The translations under genes were made by a program, and so were the position numbers. The notes below the pieces were generated by a model. The model saw only the letters and a list, made by a program, of their open reading frames with translations. It was not told the origin of the DNA and searched no databases. Shown here piece after piece: positions 7,781 through 14,949 of a stretch of DNA of 21,304 bases. Source of the DNA: Saprospiraceae bacterium (GTDB lineage: Bacteria; Bacteroidota; Bacteroidia; Chitinophagales; Saprospiraceae); NCBI GenBank assembly GCA_004297645.1, contig SCUG01000746.1, positions 1 to 21,304 on the forward strand, given 5' to 3'. The first letter of the stretch is position 1. Every line of letters starts with the position of its first letter.

Positions 7781-8815
7781 TTAGAAAGTCACACTGAATG
7801 AGGGTGCGGGTACCAATTCGCCTTTTTCAGAATCCACATCGGGCATAAAGCCCTGTTGACGCATCCATTCGTCGTTAAAGACTTTCCCAAGGTATTTGCT
7901 TCCGTGGTCTGGAAATATCAAAACGACGACGTCGCTGGCACTGAGTTCATGCTGAATCTGGAGAAGAGCCTGTACGCCGGCACCGCTGGAATACCCGGCC
8001 ATGATGCCTTCGAGCCGGGCCAATTCGCGGGTGCGAAATGCGCTTTCCTTGTCGGTGACTTTCACGAATTTGTCCACCAACTCAAAATTGCAGTTGGCCG
8101 GAATAATGTTTTTCCCGGTACCCTCTATTTGGTAAGAGTAAATTTCGTTGACGTCGTACTCTCCAGTCTCGTGGTATTTTTTCAACGCAGAACCATAGGC
8201 ATCCACCCCAATAATTTTAATGTTGGGGTTTTGCTCTTTTAGGTATTGAGCGGTGCCGGAAAGAGTGCCTCCCGTGCCGGCACTGGCCACGAGGTGGGTT
8301 ATTTCACCTTCGGTTTGTTGCCAAATTTCCGGGCCGGTGGTGAGGTAGTGCGCCCTTGAGTTTTCGAGGTTGAAGTTTTGATTGACATACAGTGCGTTTG
8401 GGATTTCCCTCGCCTTCCGTTCGGCTACCCTGTAGTAGGAGCGCGGGTCTTCGGGTTTGGCTTCTTTGGGGCAAACGATGACATCGGCACCCATGGCTTC
8501 AAGCATGTCAATTTTGGACTTGGATACTTTACTGGTCACCGTTAGCACACATTTGTATCCTTTAACAGCAGCCAGCATGGCAAGGCTGAAGCCGGTATTG
8601 CCACTGGTGGCTTCGACGAGTGTGCCTCCGGGCTTCAATAAGCCGCGTTGTTCAGCATCTTCAATCATGTGTATGGCGATACGGTCTTTGCCGGATTGCC
8701 CAGGATTGAAACCTTCGCACTTCGCATAAACTTTGGGAGAAAGGCCTTTTGTAATCTTGTTTAGGCGGATAAGAGGAGTGTGTCCTATTGTTTCAAGGAT
8801 GTTGTTGTAAGTCAT
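7781..8815 (-). CDS. PLP-dependent cysteine synthase / cystathionine beta-synthase catalytic enzyme
   Basis: 344 aa from the ATG at 8815. It is a fold-type II PLP enzyme: Lys43 in PGQSGKDR is the expected Schiff-base lysine, SGNTG at 71-75 binds substrate, and GTGGTLSG binds the PLP phosphate. The C-terminus has DHGSKYLGKVFNDEWM, which resembles the CBS catalytic module more than CysK. There is no N-terminal heme motif and no C-terminal CBS domain pair. It makes cysteine from O-acetylserine or cystathionine from serine and homocysteine; sequence alone does not settle which. The frame stays open to 8860, but a -7 promoter box at 8858-8865 overlaps that longer start, and MTYNNILETIGHTPL is a typical N-terminus, so 8815 is preferred. 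It has its own promoter and terminator. Confidence 0.9.
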   Translation of the reverse strand: MTYNNILETIGHTPLIRLNKITKGLSPKVYAKCEGFNPGQSGKDRIAIHMIEDAEQRGLLKPGGTLVEATSGNTGFSLAMLAAVKGYKCVLTVTSKVSKSKIDMLEAMGADVIVCPKEAKPEDPRSYYRVAERKAREIPNALYVNQNFNLENSRAHYLTTGPEIWQQTEGEITHLVASAGTGGTLSGTAQYLKEQNPNIKIIGVDAYGSALKKYHETGEYDVNEIYSYQIEGTGKNIIPANCNFELVDKFVKVTDKESAFRTRELARLEGIMAGYSSGAGVQALLQIQHELSASDVVVLIFPDHGSKYLGKVFNDEWMRQQGFMPDVDSEKGELVPAPSFSVTF

Positions 8816-8857
8816 AAGGCAGGAATCTTTTGTGTAGTATAACTTAGCGAAGAAAGG

Positions 8858-8865
8858 CAAAGATA
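8858..8865 (-). promoter_or_regulatory. Candidate -7 promoter box for the cysteine synthase-like gene
   Basis: Minus-strand TATCTTTG matches TAnnTTTG exactly. It predicts a start site near 8850 and a leader of about 35 bases to the ATG at 8815, which argues against the longer reading frame starting at 8860. No -33 TTG at standard spacing was found. Confidence 0.5.
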
Positions 8866-8887
8866 ATGAATTGCCAATGAAATTAAG

Positions 8888-8964
8888 GAATGCTTACAAT
8901 GGATCCTCCATTCTCCGTAATTTTTCGATAATTTCAATTATTCGGAGTGATAATTCAATTCTTT
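8888..8964 (-). terminator. Weak hairpin region after feoB
   Basis: After the feoB stop the minus strand can form CTCCG...CGGAG enclosing ATAATT-GA-AATTAT, and a separate AATGGA/TCCATT hairpin. The region is AT-rich without a clean T run. It may end the feo transcript, but the evidence is slight. Confidence 0.25.
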
Positions 8965-11076
8965 TCAATTCAAGAGATGAAAAACGGTCAGGCTCGCCAG
9001 ATAGGCAAGTGTACTCATGTACCCGAATTGTATAAACACCCATTTCCAGCTTCCGGTCTCGCGGTGCACTACGGCCATAGTGCTTATGCATTGCATGGCA
9101 AAGACATAAAAAATGAGCAAGGCAGCAGAGGTGGCAGTTGTGTAAACCAGCTCACCGGTGCCAGGGCGGCGGGCCTCTGCAAGCTGGTTGTGAATGGTGG
9201 CTTCATCATCGGAACTGCCGATACTGTATAAGGTAGCCATAGTGGCTACAAACACTTCGCGGGCAGCGAATGAGGTGATAAGGGCAATGCCTATTTTCCA
9301 GTCGAAGCCCAAGGGCTTTATCGCCGGCTCGATGAACTTGCCGAGATGGCCTGCATACGACATTTCTATTTTGCGGGCAGCTACAAGGTTGGCAGTAGCC
9401 ATCTCGTTGAGAGAGTGCTCTTGTGCCAATGCAATGGCCTCCCGCTCTGCCCTTTCCATTTTTTTTGGTGGCCCGTAAGTGGCCAGACCCCACAGAATAA
9501 TACTCACCACCATGATGACCCTTCCAGCCCCTAATATAAATGCCCCGACTTTCTCCCGAATGGTGAGCCATACATTGGTCCACATGGGCATCCGGTAGGG
9601 TGGAAGTTCCAGCATCAGCCATGAGCGCTCTTTGCTTTTTAAAATTTTTTTGAAAACATAGGCCGACACCAATGCCGCCATGATGCCCAACAGGTACAGC
9701 CCCATGAATGCCAGCCCCTGCATGTTGAATATGCCGAATAGTGAACCTTCAGGTACTACAAATGCGATGAGCACCGTGTACACGGGAATCCGCGCCGAGC
9801 AGCTAATAAGCGGGGTGACCATAATCGTGATAATCCGCTCTTTCCAATTGCTGATGGTGCGTGTGGACATGATGGCCGGAATGGCACAGGCGCCCCCCGA
9901 AATCAGGGCCACCACGCTGCGCCCGTTCAGGCCAAATTGCTGCATGACTTTATCGAAAATATAAACGGCCCGCGCCATGTACCCGACTTCCTCCAACAGG
10001 GTGATTAGAAAGAAAAGTATGGCTATCTGAGGGACGAAAACCAATACGCCACCCAAACCAGAGAGAATGCCTTCGGTGAGCAAGTTAGTAAGCCAGCCGG
10101 GTGGAAGCACCCGGTTGAGAAATTCACCCGCATTGATAAAACCCTGGTCAATCCAATTCATAGGGTGTACGGCCCAGGCAAAAATGGCCTGAAACACCAA
10201 AAACATAATGGCGAAAAACAGCAGTGGTGCAAATATCCTGTGGGTGAATATTGCGTCGAGTTTATCCGTCAGCGTATTTCTTTCACCATCTTTCCGAATG
10301 GCTCTTTTCAATACCGGCCCATACGTGGAAAACCGGCCCATCGTTTCGGCTATTTGCAGTGGCAGGTCTTTGAATCCCGCTGCCTGGCAAATGGCTGCAA
10401 TTTGAGTTTTCTCTTCTTTTTTTAAAAAGGGCAGCCGCAAATGGTGGTGGGCCAGCAACAGCGCATGGTAGGGGTTGGTGATGTTCAGCGACGCCTGAAT
10501 TTCAGCTACCACTTTTTTCTCCTCACTGGCATAAAATTGAAAAATGGATGAAGACCTCCGGACTATTTTTTTCTCTTTCAGCAGCTTATCAATTTCCTGT
10601 CGCAGAGCAGCTATATTGTCGCCGCGGCGGCCACTGACACTGACCACCGGCACCCCCAGATAGGCCGATACCTGGCGGGTATCTACCTGTATGCCCTCCT
10701 TTTCCGCCAGGTCGGACATATTGAGCGCAAGAATAACGGGGAAGCCCAAATCAATGATTTGCGTTAGCAAAAGGAAGTGCTTTTCAAGGTGAGTGACATC
10801 GGCCACATACACCACGGCGCTGGGATATATTTCACTGGCAGGATTGGCAAGTACATCAAGAGTTACCCGTTCATCCTGCGACGAGGGGTACAGGCTGTAA
10901 GTTCCTGGCAGGTCTATGACCTGCACTTCGCCGCTGCCAGGCAGCCGGAGTGTTCCAAACTTTTTATCTACTGTGACACCAGGGAAATTGGCTACTTTTT
11001 GGCGTAGGCCGGTAAGATGGTTAAATAGAGATGATTTGCCGCTATTAGGATTTCCGGCGAGTGCAATAATATTCAT
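8965..11076 (-). CDS. feoB: Ferrous iron transporter FeoB
   Basis: 703 aa inner-membrane Fe(II) transporter with an N-terminal G domain. The GTPase motifs are all present: G1 GNPNSGKS at 8-15, G2 Thr35 in GVTVD, G3 DLPG at 55-58, G4 NMSD at 119-122, and a G5-like SGRRG near 147-151. A helical GDI-like linker follows, and then the membrane part from about residue 280, with the two Gate motifs recognisable as GGACAIPAIMSTRTI and PLISCSARIPVY, which carry the expected cysteines. Length is normal for the family. It lies 44 bases downstream of feoA and forms an operon with it. The reading frame is intact, with no FeoC. The start at 11076 puts the P-loop at the usual distance from the N-terminus. 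Identification is secure. Confidence 0.97.
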   Translation of the reverse strand: MNIIALAGNPNSGKSSLFNHLTGLRQKVANFPGVTVDKKFGTLRLPGSGEVQVIDLPGTYSLYPSSQDERVTLDVLANPASEIYPSAVVYVADVTHLEKHFLLLTQIIDLGFPVILALNMSDLAEKEGIQVDTRQVSAYLGVPVVSVSGRRGDNIAALRQEIDKLLKEKKIVRRSSSIFQFYASEEKKVVAEIQASLNITNPYHALLLAHHHLRLPFLKKEEKTQIAAICQAAGFKDLPLQIAETMGRFSTYGPVLKRAIRKDGERNTLTDKLDAIFTHRIFAPLLFFAIMFLVFQAIFAWAVHPMNWIDQGFINAGEFLNRVLPPGWLTNLLTEGILSGLGGVLVFVPQIAILFFLITLLEEVGYMARAVYIFDKVMQQFGLNGRSVVALISGGACAIPAIMSTRTISNWKERIITIMVTPLISCSARIPVYTVLIAFVVPEGSLFGIFNMQGLAFMGLYLLGIMAALVSAYVFKKILKSKERSWLMLELPPYRMPMWTNVWLTIREKVGAFILGAGRVIMVVSIILWGLATYGPPKKMERAEREAIALAQEHSLNEMATANLVAARKIEMSYAGHLGKFIEPAIKPLGFDWKIGIALITSFAAREVFVATMATLYSIGSSDDEATIHNQLAEARRPGTGELVYTTATSAALLIFYVFAMQCISTMAVVHRETGSWKWVFIQFGYMSTLAYLASLTVFHLLN

Positions 11077-11120
11077 TCTCTTCTCAATTCGTAGCGCCAG
11101 GATCGCTTGTGAAAACAGGC

Positions 11121-11366
11121 TTATGAATCGGCCAATACCTCCAAAACAATGCTATCAGCCTCTGCCTCCCGCAGCACCATGTTGGTTCCATCTACTTTCA
11201 GATAATAGCCGCCATTGAAAGGGGCAATGCGCACCACCTGCACTTTGCTGCCCGGCAATACGCCCATGGTCATGAGTTTACCGGCCATGCGCTCGTCGGT
11301 GAAACAGCGAACCGTTCCGAATTCACCTTCTTTCAGTTGTGTGACAGAGTGGTCCATTGTTGTCAA
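11121..11366 (-). CDS. feoA: Ferrous iron transport accessory protein FeoA
   Basis: 81 aa, a small SH3-like cytoplasmic protein that works with FeoB. Typical features are RCFTDERMAGKLMTMGVLPGSKVQVVR, seen here as the MAGKLMTMGVLPGS core, then a GGYYLKVDG strand and a hydrophobic end (IVLEVLAD). It lies directly upstream of feoB with a 44-base spacer on the same strand. The ATG at 11366 gives the usual family length. Regulation by iron is expected, but only a weak operator candidate (11419-11431) was found. Confidence 0.93.
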   Translation of the reverse strand: MTTMDHSVTQLKEGEFGTVRCFTDERMAGKLMTMGVLPGSKVQVVRIAPFNGGYYLKVDGTNMVLREAEADSIVLEVLADS

Positions 11367-11409
11367 TTTGATTGGAATTACGGATGCTCGAAATTCACAG
11401 CACCAAGTG

Positions 11410-11431
11410 CAATGTTAGTTATTCAGAATTA
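11410..11431 (-). promoter_or_regulatory. Possible feoAB promoter with adjacent palindrome
   Basis: On the minus strand TAACATTG (11410-11417) matches TAnnTTTG at all but one position. Just upstream of it, 11419-11431 is a 13-base imperfect palindrome, TTATTC-A-GAATTA with one mismatch. It could be an operator for an iron-dependent repressor, but it does not match a Fur or DtxR consensus I can name. This is a low-confidence call. Confidence 0.25.
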
Positions 11432-11469
11432 CTCCTCCCTATGTTTTTATTCGCCCATGCTCAATTCAT

Positions 11470-11492
11470 CCCTCAAAAGTCACTTTTGAGGG
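11470..11492 (-). terminator. Hairpin downstream of asd
   Basis: CCCTCAAAAG (11470-11479) and CTTTTGAGGG (11483-11492) pair perfectly over 10 bases with a 3-base loop. It lies 30 bases past the asd stop, between asd and feoA on the same strand. The T run after the stem is missing. Confidence 0.55.
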
Positions 11493-11521
11493 GGGTCGTG
11501 CAATCTGAAATTTGGCATATA

Positions 11522-12538
11522 TCAAGTCCTCGCACCAGCACCAATCCATTTTTTCTTCACCAAGTATTCTGCTATCTGAATGGCGTTGGTGGCGGCACCT
11601 TTGCGCAAGTTGTCGGCCACCACCCATAAGTTCAGGCCGTTTTCGATGCTGAAGTCGCGGCGTATCCGGCCGACAAAGACCTCGTCTTTGCATTTGGCCA
11701 AAAGCGGCATCGGGTACTCATTGGCAGCAGGGTTATCCTGCACGATGATACCGGCCGATTCGCTCAGCAATTTCCTGACGGCCGCCACTTCAAAGGGCTT
11801 TTCAAATTCAACGTTCAACGCCTCGGAGTGGCCTCCATTCACAGGCACTCGCACGGTGGTCGCCGTGATGCGGAGGGTCTGGTCGCCGAATATTTTGCGG
11901 GTCTCATTCACCATTTTCATCTCTTCCCGCGTGTAGTCGTTGTCGAGAAACACATCGCAATGCGGAATGCAATTTTCAAAAATCGGGTGATGGTAGGCCA
12001 TCTCATCTTCCCGCGGCTTGCCCCCCTTCAGCTCTGTCTGGTACTGCTTCACTGCTTTCATCCCGGTTCCGGTGATGGACTGATAGGTGGCAATGACCAG
12101 CCTTTTGATATGAAAATGCAGGTGCAGAGGTGCCAATGCCACCACCATTTGTATGGTCGAACAATTCGGGTTGGCAATAATTTTATCTTCCGGCGTCAGC
12201 ACATAGGCATTCACCTCCGGCACCACGAGTTTTTTCGCAGGGTCCATCCGCCAGGCGGAAGAGTTGTCCACCACCGTGGTACCTGCGGCAGCGAATTTCG
12301 GCGCCCATTCTTTAGACACACTGCCGCCGGCGGAAAATATGGCTACATCGGGCCGGGCCGCTACAGCAGCAGCCAGGCCAATGACCTTTACAGGCTTGCC
12401 CTTGAAGACCACTTCCTTGCCCACCGAACGCTCGGAGGCAACCGGTAATAATTCTGTCACTGGGAATTTGCGTTCCTGTAACACTTCCAGCATGACGGTG
12501 CCCACCAAGCCGGTGGCTCCAACAACTGCGACTTTCAT
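11522..12538 (-). CDS. asd: Aspartate-semialdehyde dehydrogenase
   Basis: 338 aa NADP-dependent cytoplasmic enzyme that reduces aspartyl phosphate to aspartate semialdehyde, the branch point to lysine/diaminopimelate, threonine and methionine. The Rossmann motif GATGLVG is at 7-13. The catalytic cysteine is Cys126 in NPNCSTIQ, and SITGTGMKAVKQ, GGHSEALNVEFE and the C-terminal NLRKGAATNAIQIAE segment are typical. The length and the ATG at 12538 are standard. The gene is divergent from the porin gene to its right and has its own hairpin at the 3' end. Identification is secure. Confidence 0.97.
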   Translation of the reverse strand: MKVAVVGATGLVGTVMLEVLQERKFPVTELLPVASERSVGKEVVFKGKPVKVIGLAAAVAARPDVAIFSAGGSVSKEWAPKFAAAGTTVVDNSSAWRMDPAKKLVVPEVNAYVLTPEDKIIANPNCSTIQMVVALAPLHLHFHIKRLVIATYQSITGTGMKAVKQYQTELKGGKPREDEMAYHHPIFENCIPHCDVFLDNDYTREEMKMVNETRKIFGDQTLRITATTVRVPVNGGHSEALNVEFEKPFEVAAVRKLLSESAGIIVQDNPAANEYPMPLLAKCKDEVFVGRIRRDFSIENGLNLWVVADNLRKGAATNAIQIAEYLVKKKWIGAGART

Positions 12539-12663
12539 GTTTAAAAAAAATTACCCCGCAATATGCAGGTTGGGTTAACCAAATGTTTTCAAAACTGTCC
12601 ACAAAGGTAAGAGAGTAATCTTTGGAAAATAGATGCCAAACCGTCTGGGGTTAAATGTTTTAC

Positions 12664-12671
12664 CAAAAGTA
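12664..12671 (-). promoter_or_regulatory. Candidate -7 promoter box for asd
   Basis: Minus-strand TACTTTTG fits TAnnTTTG exactly, the same octamer as at 420-427 and 16458-16465. It would give a leader of about 120 bases before the asd ATG. No -33 element at the standard distance was found. Confidence 0.4.
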
Positions 12672-12781
12672 GATACTGCCATCCAACTATCTGGCTCAAC
12701 AGTTAATCTTTAGAGCCTTGCCGCCGGATTTTTGTGTCCTGCTGGTTCGGGACAATAATTCGTTCTAACGATTGCAAAAAT

Positions 12782-12808
12782 GCCGCTATCTTGCGGCTCT
12801 CCTTTTTT
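12782..12808 (+). promoter_or_regulatory. Hairpin with T run in the porin leader, overlapping a promoter-like box
   Basis: GCCGC (12782-12786) pairs with GCGGC (12793-12797) around a 6-base loop and is followed by TCTCCTTTTTTC, which looks like a small intrinsic terminator 20 bases before the ATG at 12827. The same bases contain TATCTTGC (12787-12794), one base short of a TAnnTTTGC box. It could be the porin promoter, an attenuator, or chance. The promoter reading seems a little more likely. Confidence 0.3.
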
Positions 12809-12826
12809 CATTAAACCTGACTTAAA

Positions 12827-13705
12827 ATGATGCGCAAATTTTTTCAACTTTTCATGATAGTATGCTTTGCCTCTGGCGCTCATGCCCAGGACTTCAGTTT
12901 TGGCATAAAAGCAGGCATGAACCTCAACACATTCAAAGGCGGCGCCGAAGCAGACGATGCCGGTAATGCGGTAGAAAGCTACAGCAATGGCTCAGGATTC
13001 CACGTCGGTGCCACCTTTTCCTGGGAGGCCACCGAACTGATGGGCCTGCGTGGCGAATTCGTGTTTTCGCAGAAAGGCGGTGACCGCTCTTTCGATGGCC
13101 CCTCTTATTACATTTTGAGACCCACGAGCGATCATCCCATTTATGCCACCGGTACCCGAAAGGCTGAACTCAGCGTTACCAATTCCTACCTCGAACTCCC
13201 AGTGATGGGCTACTTCCGCCCGCTGCCCTGGCTCGAAATACAGGCTGGCGGCAGCGCAGGGTTCCTCATTTCATCCACCGGCTTTGGCGATATTTCTTTC
13301 GATGGCACCACCTCCAACGGCTCGCCCATTTCGCTGCGGCACGAACTCGACGTTCACTATTTCACCGACAAGCCTGGCGAAGCCACCTTCATCAACCCCC
13401 CCAGCACCGTGCAGGTAAGTGGTGAAAACATTCCTTACCCGCAAACAGCAGGCGCTTTTTTCGAGTTTGCCGAAGACCGGGGAAATCTGTACAAAATCAT
13501 GGAACTATCGGCCATGGCGGGCATTTCGGTGTACCTAAACAAAGGGCTTTACCTCTCCCTCCGTGCCAACTATGGCCTGACTGACGTGACAAAAACCAAA
13601 GCCGATGTGTCACTGGTGAAATTGGACGACACCCACCAATTCATCTCCCGCAGCGACAAGGATACCAATGTTTCGCTCCAAGCCTCGGTCGGGTTTTCGT
13701 TCTGA
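12827..13705 (+). CDS. Outer-membrane beta-barrel porin-family protein
   Basis: 292 aa. A signal peptide at about 1-20 ends in SGAHA before QDFSFGIKAGMNL, a standard Bacteroidota outer-membrane barrel start (PF13568-like, OMP_b-brl_2). Alternating hydrophobic strands follow, including LMGLRGEFVFSQKGG, YLELPVMGYFR and LYLSLRANYGLTDV, and the chain ends in a terminal Phe (VSLQASVGFSF) as expected for BAM-dependent assembly. The substrate or role is unknown; many relatives are annotated only as porin family or PorT-like. It is transcribed alone between divergent asd and a bidirectional terminator. Two ATG codons stand side by side at 12827 and 12830; either gives the same signal peptide. Confidence 0.88.
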   Translation: MMRKFFQLFMIVCFASGAHAQDFSFGIKAGMNLNTFKGGAEADDAGNAVESYSNGSGFHVGATFSWEATELMGLRGEFVFSQKGGDRSFDGPSYYILRPTSDHPIYATGTRKAELSVTNSYLELPVMGYFRPLPWLEIQAGGSAGFLISSTGFGDISFDGTTSNGSPISLRHELDVHYFTDKPGEATFINPPSTVQVSGENIPYPQTAGAFFEFAEDRGNLYKIMELSAMAGISVYLNKGLYLSLRANYGLTDVTKTKADVSLVKLDDTHQFISRSDKDTNVSLQASVGFSF

Positions 13706-13738
13706 TTTTATATCCCGGAAATTTTCCAGACAGGCCCT

Positions 13739-13783
13739 AAAAAAAGCCCTCCAGGTAAAATCAATACCTGGAGGGCTTCCCAT
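13739..13783. terminator. Bidirectional terminator between porin and MoxR genes
   Basis: A 14-base perfect stem (13744-13757 with 13765-13778) has a 7-base loop. On the minus strand it is followed by a run of seven Ts (13739-13745, overlapping the stem base), and on the plus strand by CCCATTTTT. It serves the convergent porin and moxR genes. Confidence 0.85.
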
Positions 13784-13801
13784 TTTTACAAAAACTATTT
13801 T

Positions 13802-14773
13802 TTAAAAAAGGCTCTCTATGATATTTTCCTCTGTGATGCGCTCGGCTTCGGCTTTGTAGTTGCGCACGATGCGGTGGCGCAGGACGAATTTGGCAACCGC
13901 CTTCACATCTTCTATATCGGGAGAATATTTCCCCTGAATGGCGGCATGGCATTTCGCCCCAAGCACGAGGTATTGCGATGCACGGGGGCCTGCACCCCAG
14001 GAAATATAGTTGTTGACCATACCGGTAGCGGCTGAGGTGTTCGGGCGGGTCTTCGTGGCAAGAGATACGGCATATTCCAGCACATTGTCAGCCACAGGTA
14101 TTTTGCGCACTAATTGCTGGTAGTCCAAAATTTCTTTGGCTCCCAAAATGTGTTTCAACGCTACCTTCTTAATGCCGGTGGTGCTCTTCACTACGTCAAT
14201 CTCTTCCTGGTACGATGGGTAGTCGAGCGTAATGTTGAACATAAAACGGTCGAGCTGTGCCTCAGGAAGAGGGTAAGTCCCCTCTTGCTCGATGGGGTTT
14301 TGGGTAGCCAGCACGAAGAAAGGCGACGGCAATTCATGCCCCACGCCGGCCACCGTCACGCATCGTTCTTGCATGGCCTCCAATAGGGCGGCCTGCGTTT
14401 TGGGCGGAGTCCGGTTTATTTCGTCGGCCAAAACGATGTTGGCGAACAACGGGCCTTTGTTGAAATTAAAATGACGGTCTTCGTTGAGGATTTCTGAGCC
14501 GGTAATATCGGAGGGCATGAGGTCAGGGGTGAACTGGATGCGCTTGAAGCCGAGGTCGAGTACTTCGGCGATGGTGCTCACGAGCAGGGTTTTCGCCAGC
14601 CCCGGCACCCCGACCAGCAGGCTGTGGCCATTTGCAAAAAGGGAGATGATGACACTCTGTACCACGTTGTCTTGGCCGACGATGATTTTTCCGACTTCTT
14701 TCTTTAGGTCTTTGTACGATTTTGCCAAAGCATCTACTGCTTCGACGTCTGATTTGGTAGCTGATTCAGTCAT
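13802..14773 (-). CDS. MoxR-family AAA+ ATPase
   Basis: 323 aa. The Walker A motif is GVPGLAKT at 55-62, Walker B is VLADEIN at 114-120, and sensor 1 and the following region read ATQNPIEQEGTYPLPEAQLDRF. The C-terminal AAA lid carries GASPRASQYL-like residues (GAGPRASQYLVLGAK). MoxR proteins are chaperone-like ATPases that usually act with DUF58 and von Willebrand A (Bat-type) proteins on membrane or periplasmic targets. None of these partners follows here; a strong terminator lies directly after the stop, so the gene appears to be transcribed alone. Family identity is secure; the target is unknown. Confidence 0.93.
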   Translation of the reverse strand: MTESATKSDVEAVDALAKSYKDLKKEVGKIIVGQDNVVQSVIISLFANGHSLLVGVPGLAKTLLVSTIAEVLDLGFKRIQFTPDLMPSDITGSEILNEDRHFNFNKGPLFANIVLADEINRTPPKTQAALLEAMQERCVTVAGVGHELPSPFFVLATQNPIEQEGTYPLPEAQLDRFMFNITLDYPSYQEEIDVVKSTTGIKKVALKHILGAKEILDYQQLVRKIPVADNVLEYAVSLATKTRPNTSAATGMVNNYISWGAGPRASQYLVLGAKCHAAIQGKYSPDIEDVKAVAKFVLRHRIVRNYKAEAERITEENIIESLF

Positions 14774-14868
14774 GTGTTACGAAATGTTGTAGGTATTTTT
14801 TGGCTTACGGCCAAGTGGCCGGATTTCAGTTTAAAGGAATGATTTACCCGATGTGTCAGGAACTCGCT

Positions 14869-14887
14869 AAAAACGGGCCGACGCCCG
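14869..14887 (-). terminator. Intrinsic terminator of cysS
   Basis: CGGGC (14874-14878) and GCCCG (14883-14887) form a short GC stem with a 4-base loop. On the minus strand it is followed by TTTTT (14869-14873). It lies about 63 bases past the cysS stop and before moxR. Confidence 0.65.
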
Positions 14888-14949
14888 AATTTGTTTCGAT
14901 AGCCTCTACATTTCCCCTTGCCCCCGGGACCAGGAACCCGTCACCCCGC

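Larger units (their letters stand above)
12539..12826. other. Divergent promoter region between asd and the porin gene
   Basis: 288 bases with no gene. It should contain the promoters for asd (-) and the outer-membrane protein gene (+). A -7 box candidate for asd is at 12664-12671 and a hairpin with a T run lies just before the porin gene at 12782-12808. Confidence 0.5.

Noticed and set aside
8816..8860. 15-residue N-terminal extension of the cysteine synthase-like protein
   Set aside because: It overlaps a -7 promoter box and is not family-like; the ATG at 8815 is preferred.
8894..9091. Open frame running off the end of feoB in another frame, possible frameshifted tail
   Set aside because: FeoB ends normally at a hydrophobic C-terminus of usual length, so the extra frame needs no explanation by frameshift.
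11828..12448. 206-codon plus-strand open frame opposite asd
   Set aside because: It is antisense to asd over its whole length, with low-complexity His/Arg-rich content and no domain.
14808..14821. CGGCCA/TGGCCG palindrome upstream of moxR
   Set aside because: It is short, has no T run and no known operator match; it may be chance in a GC-rich stretch.
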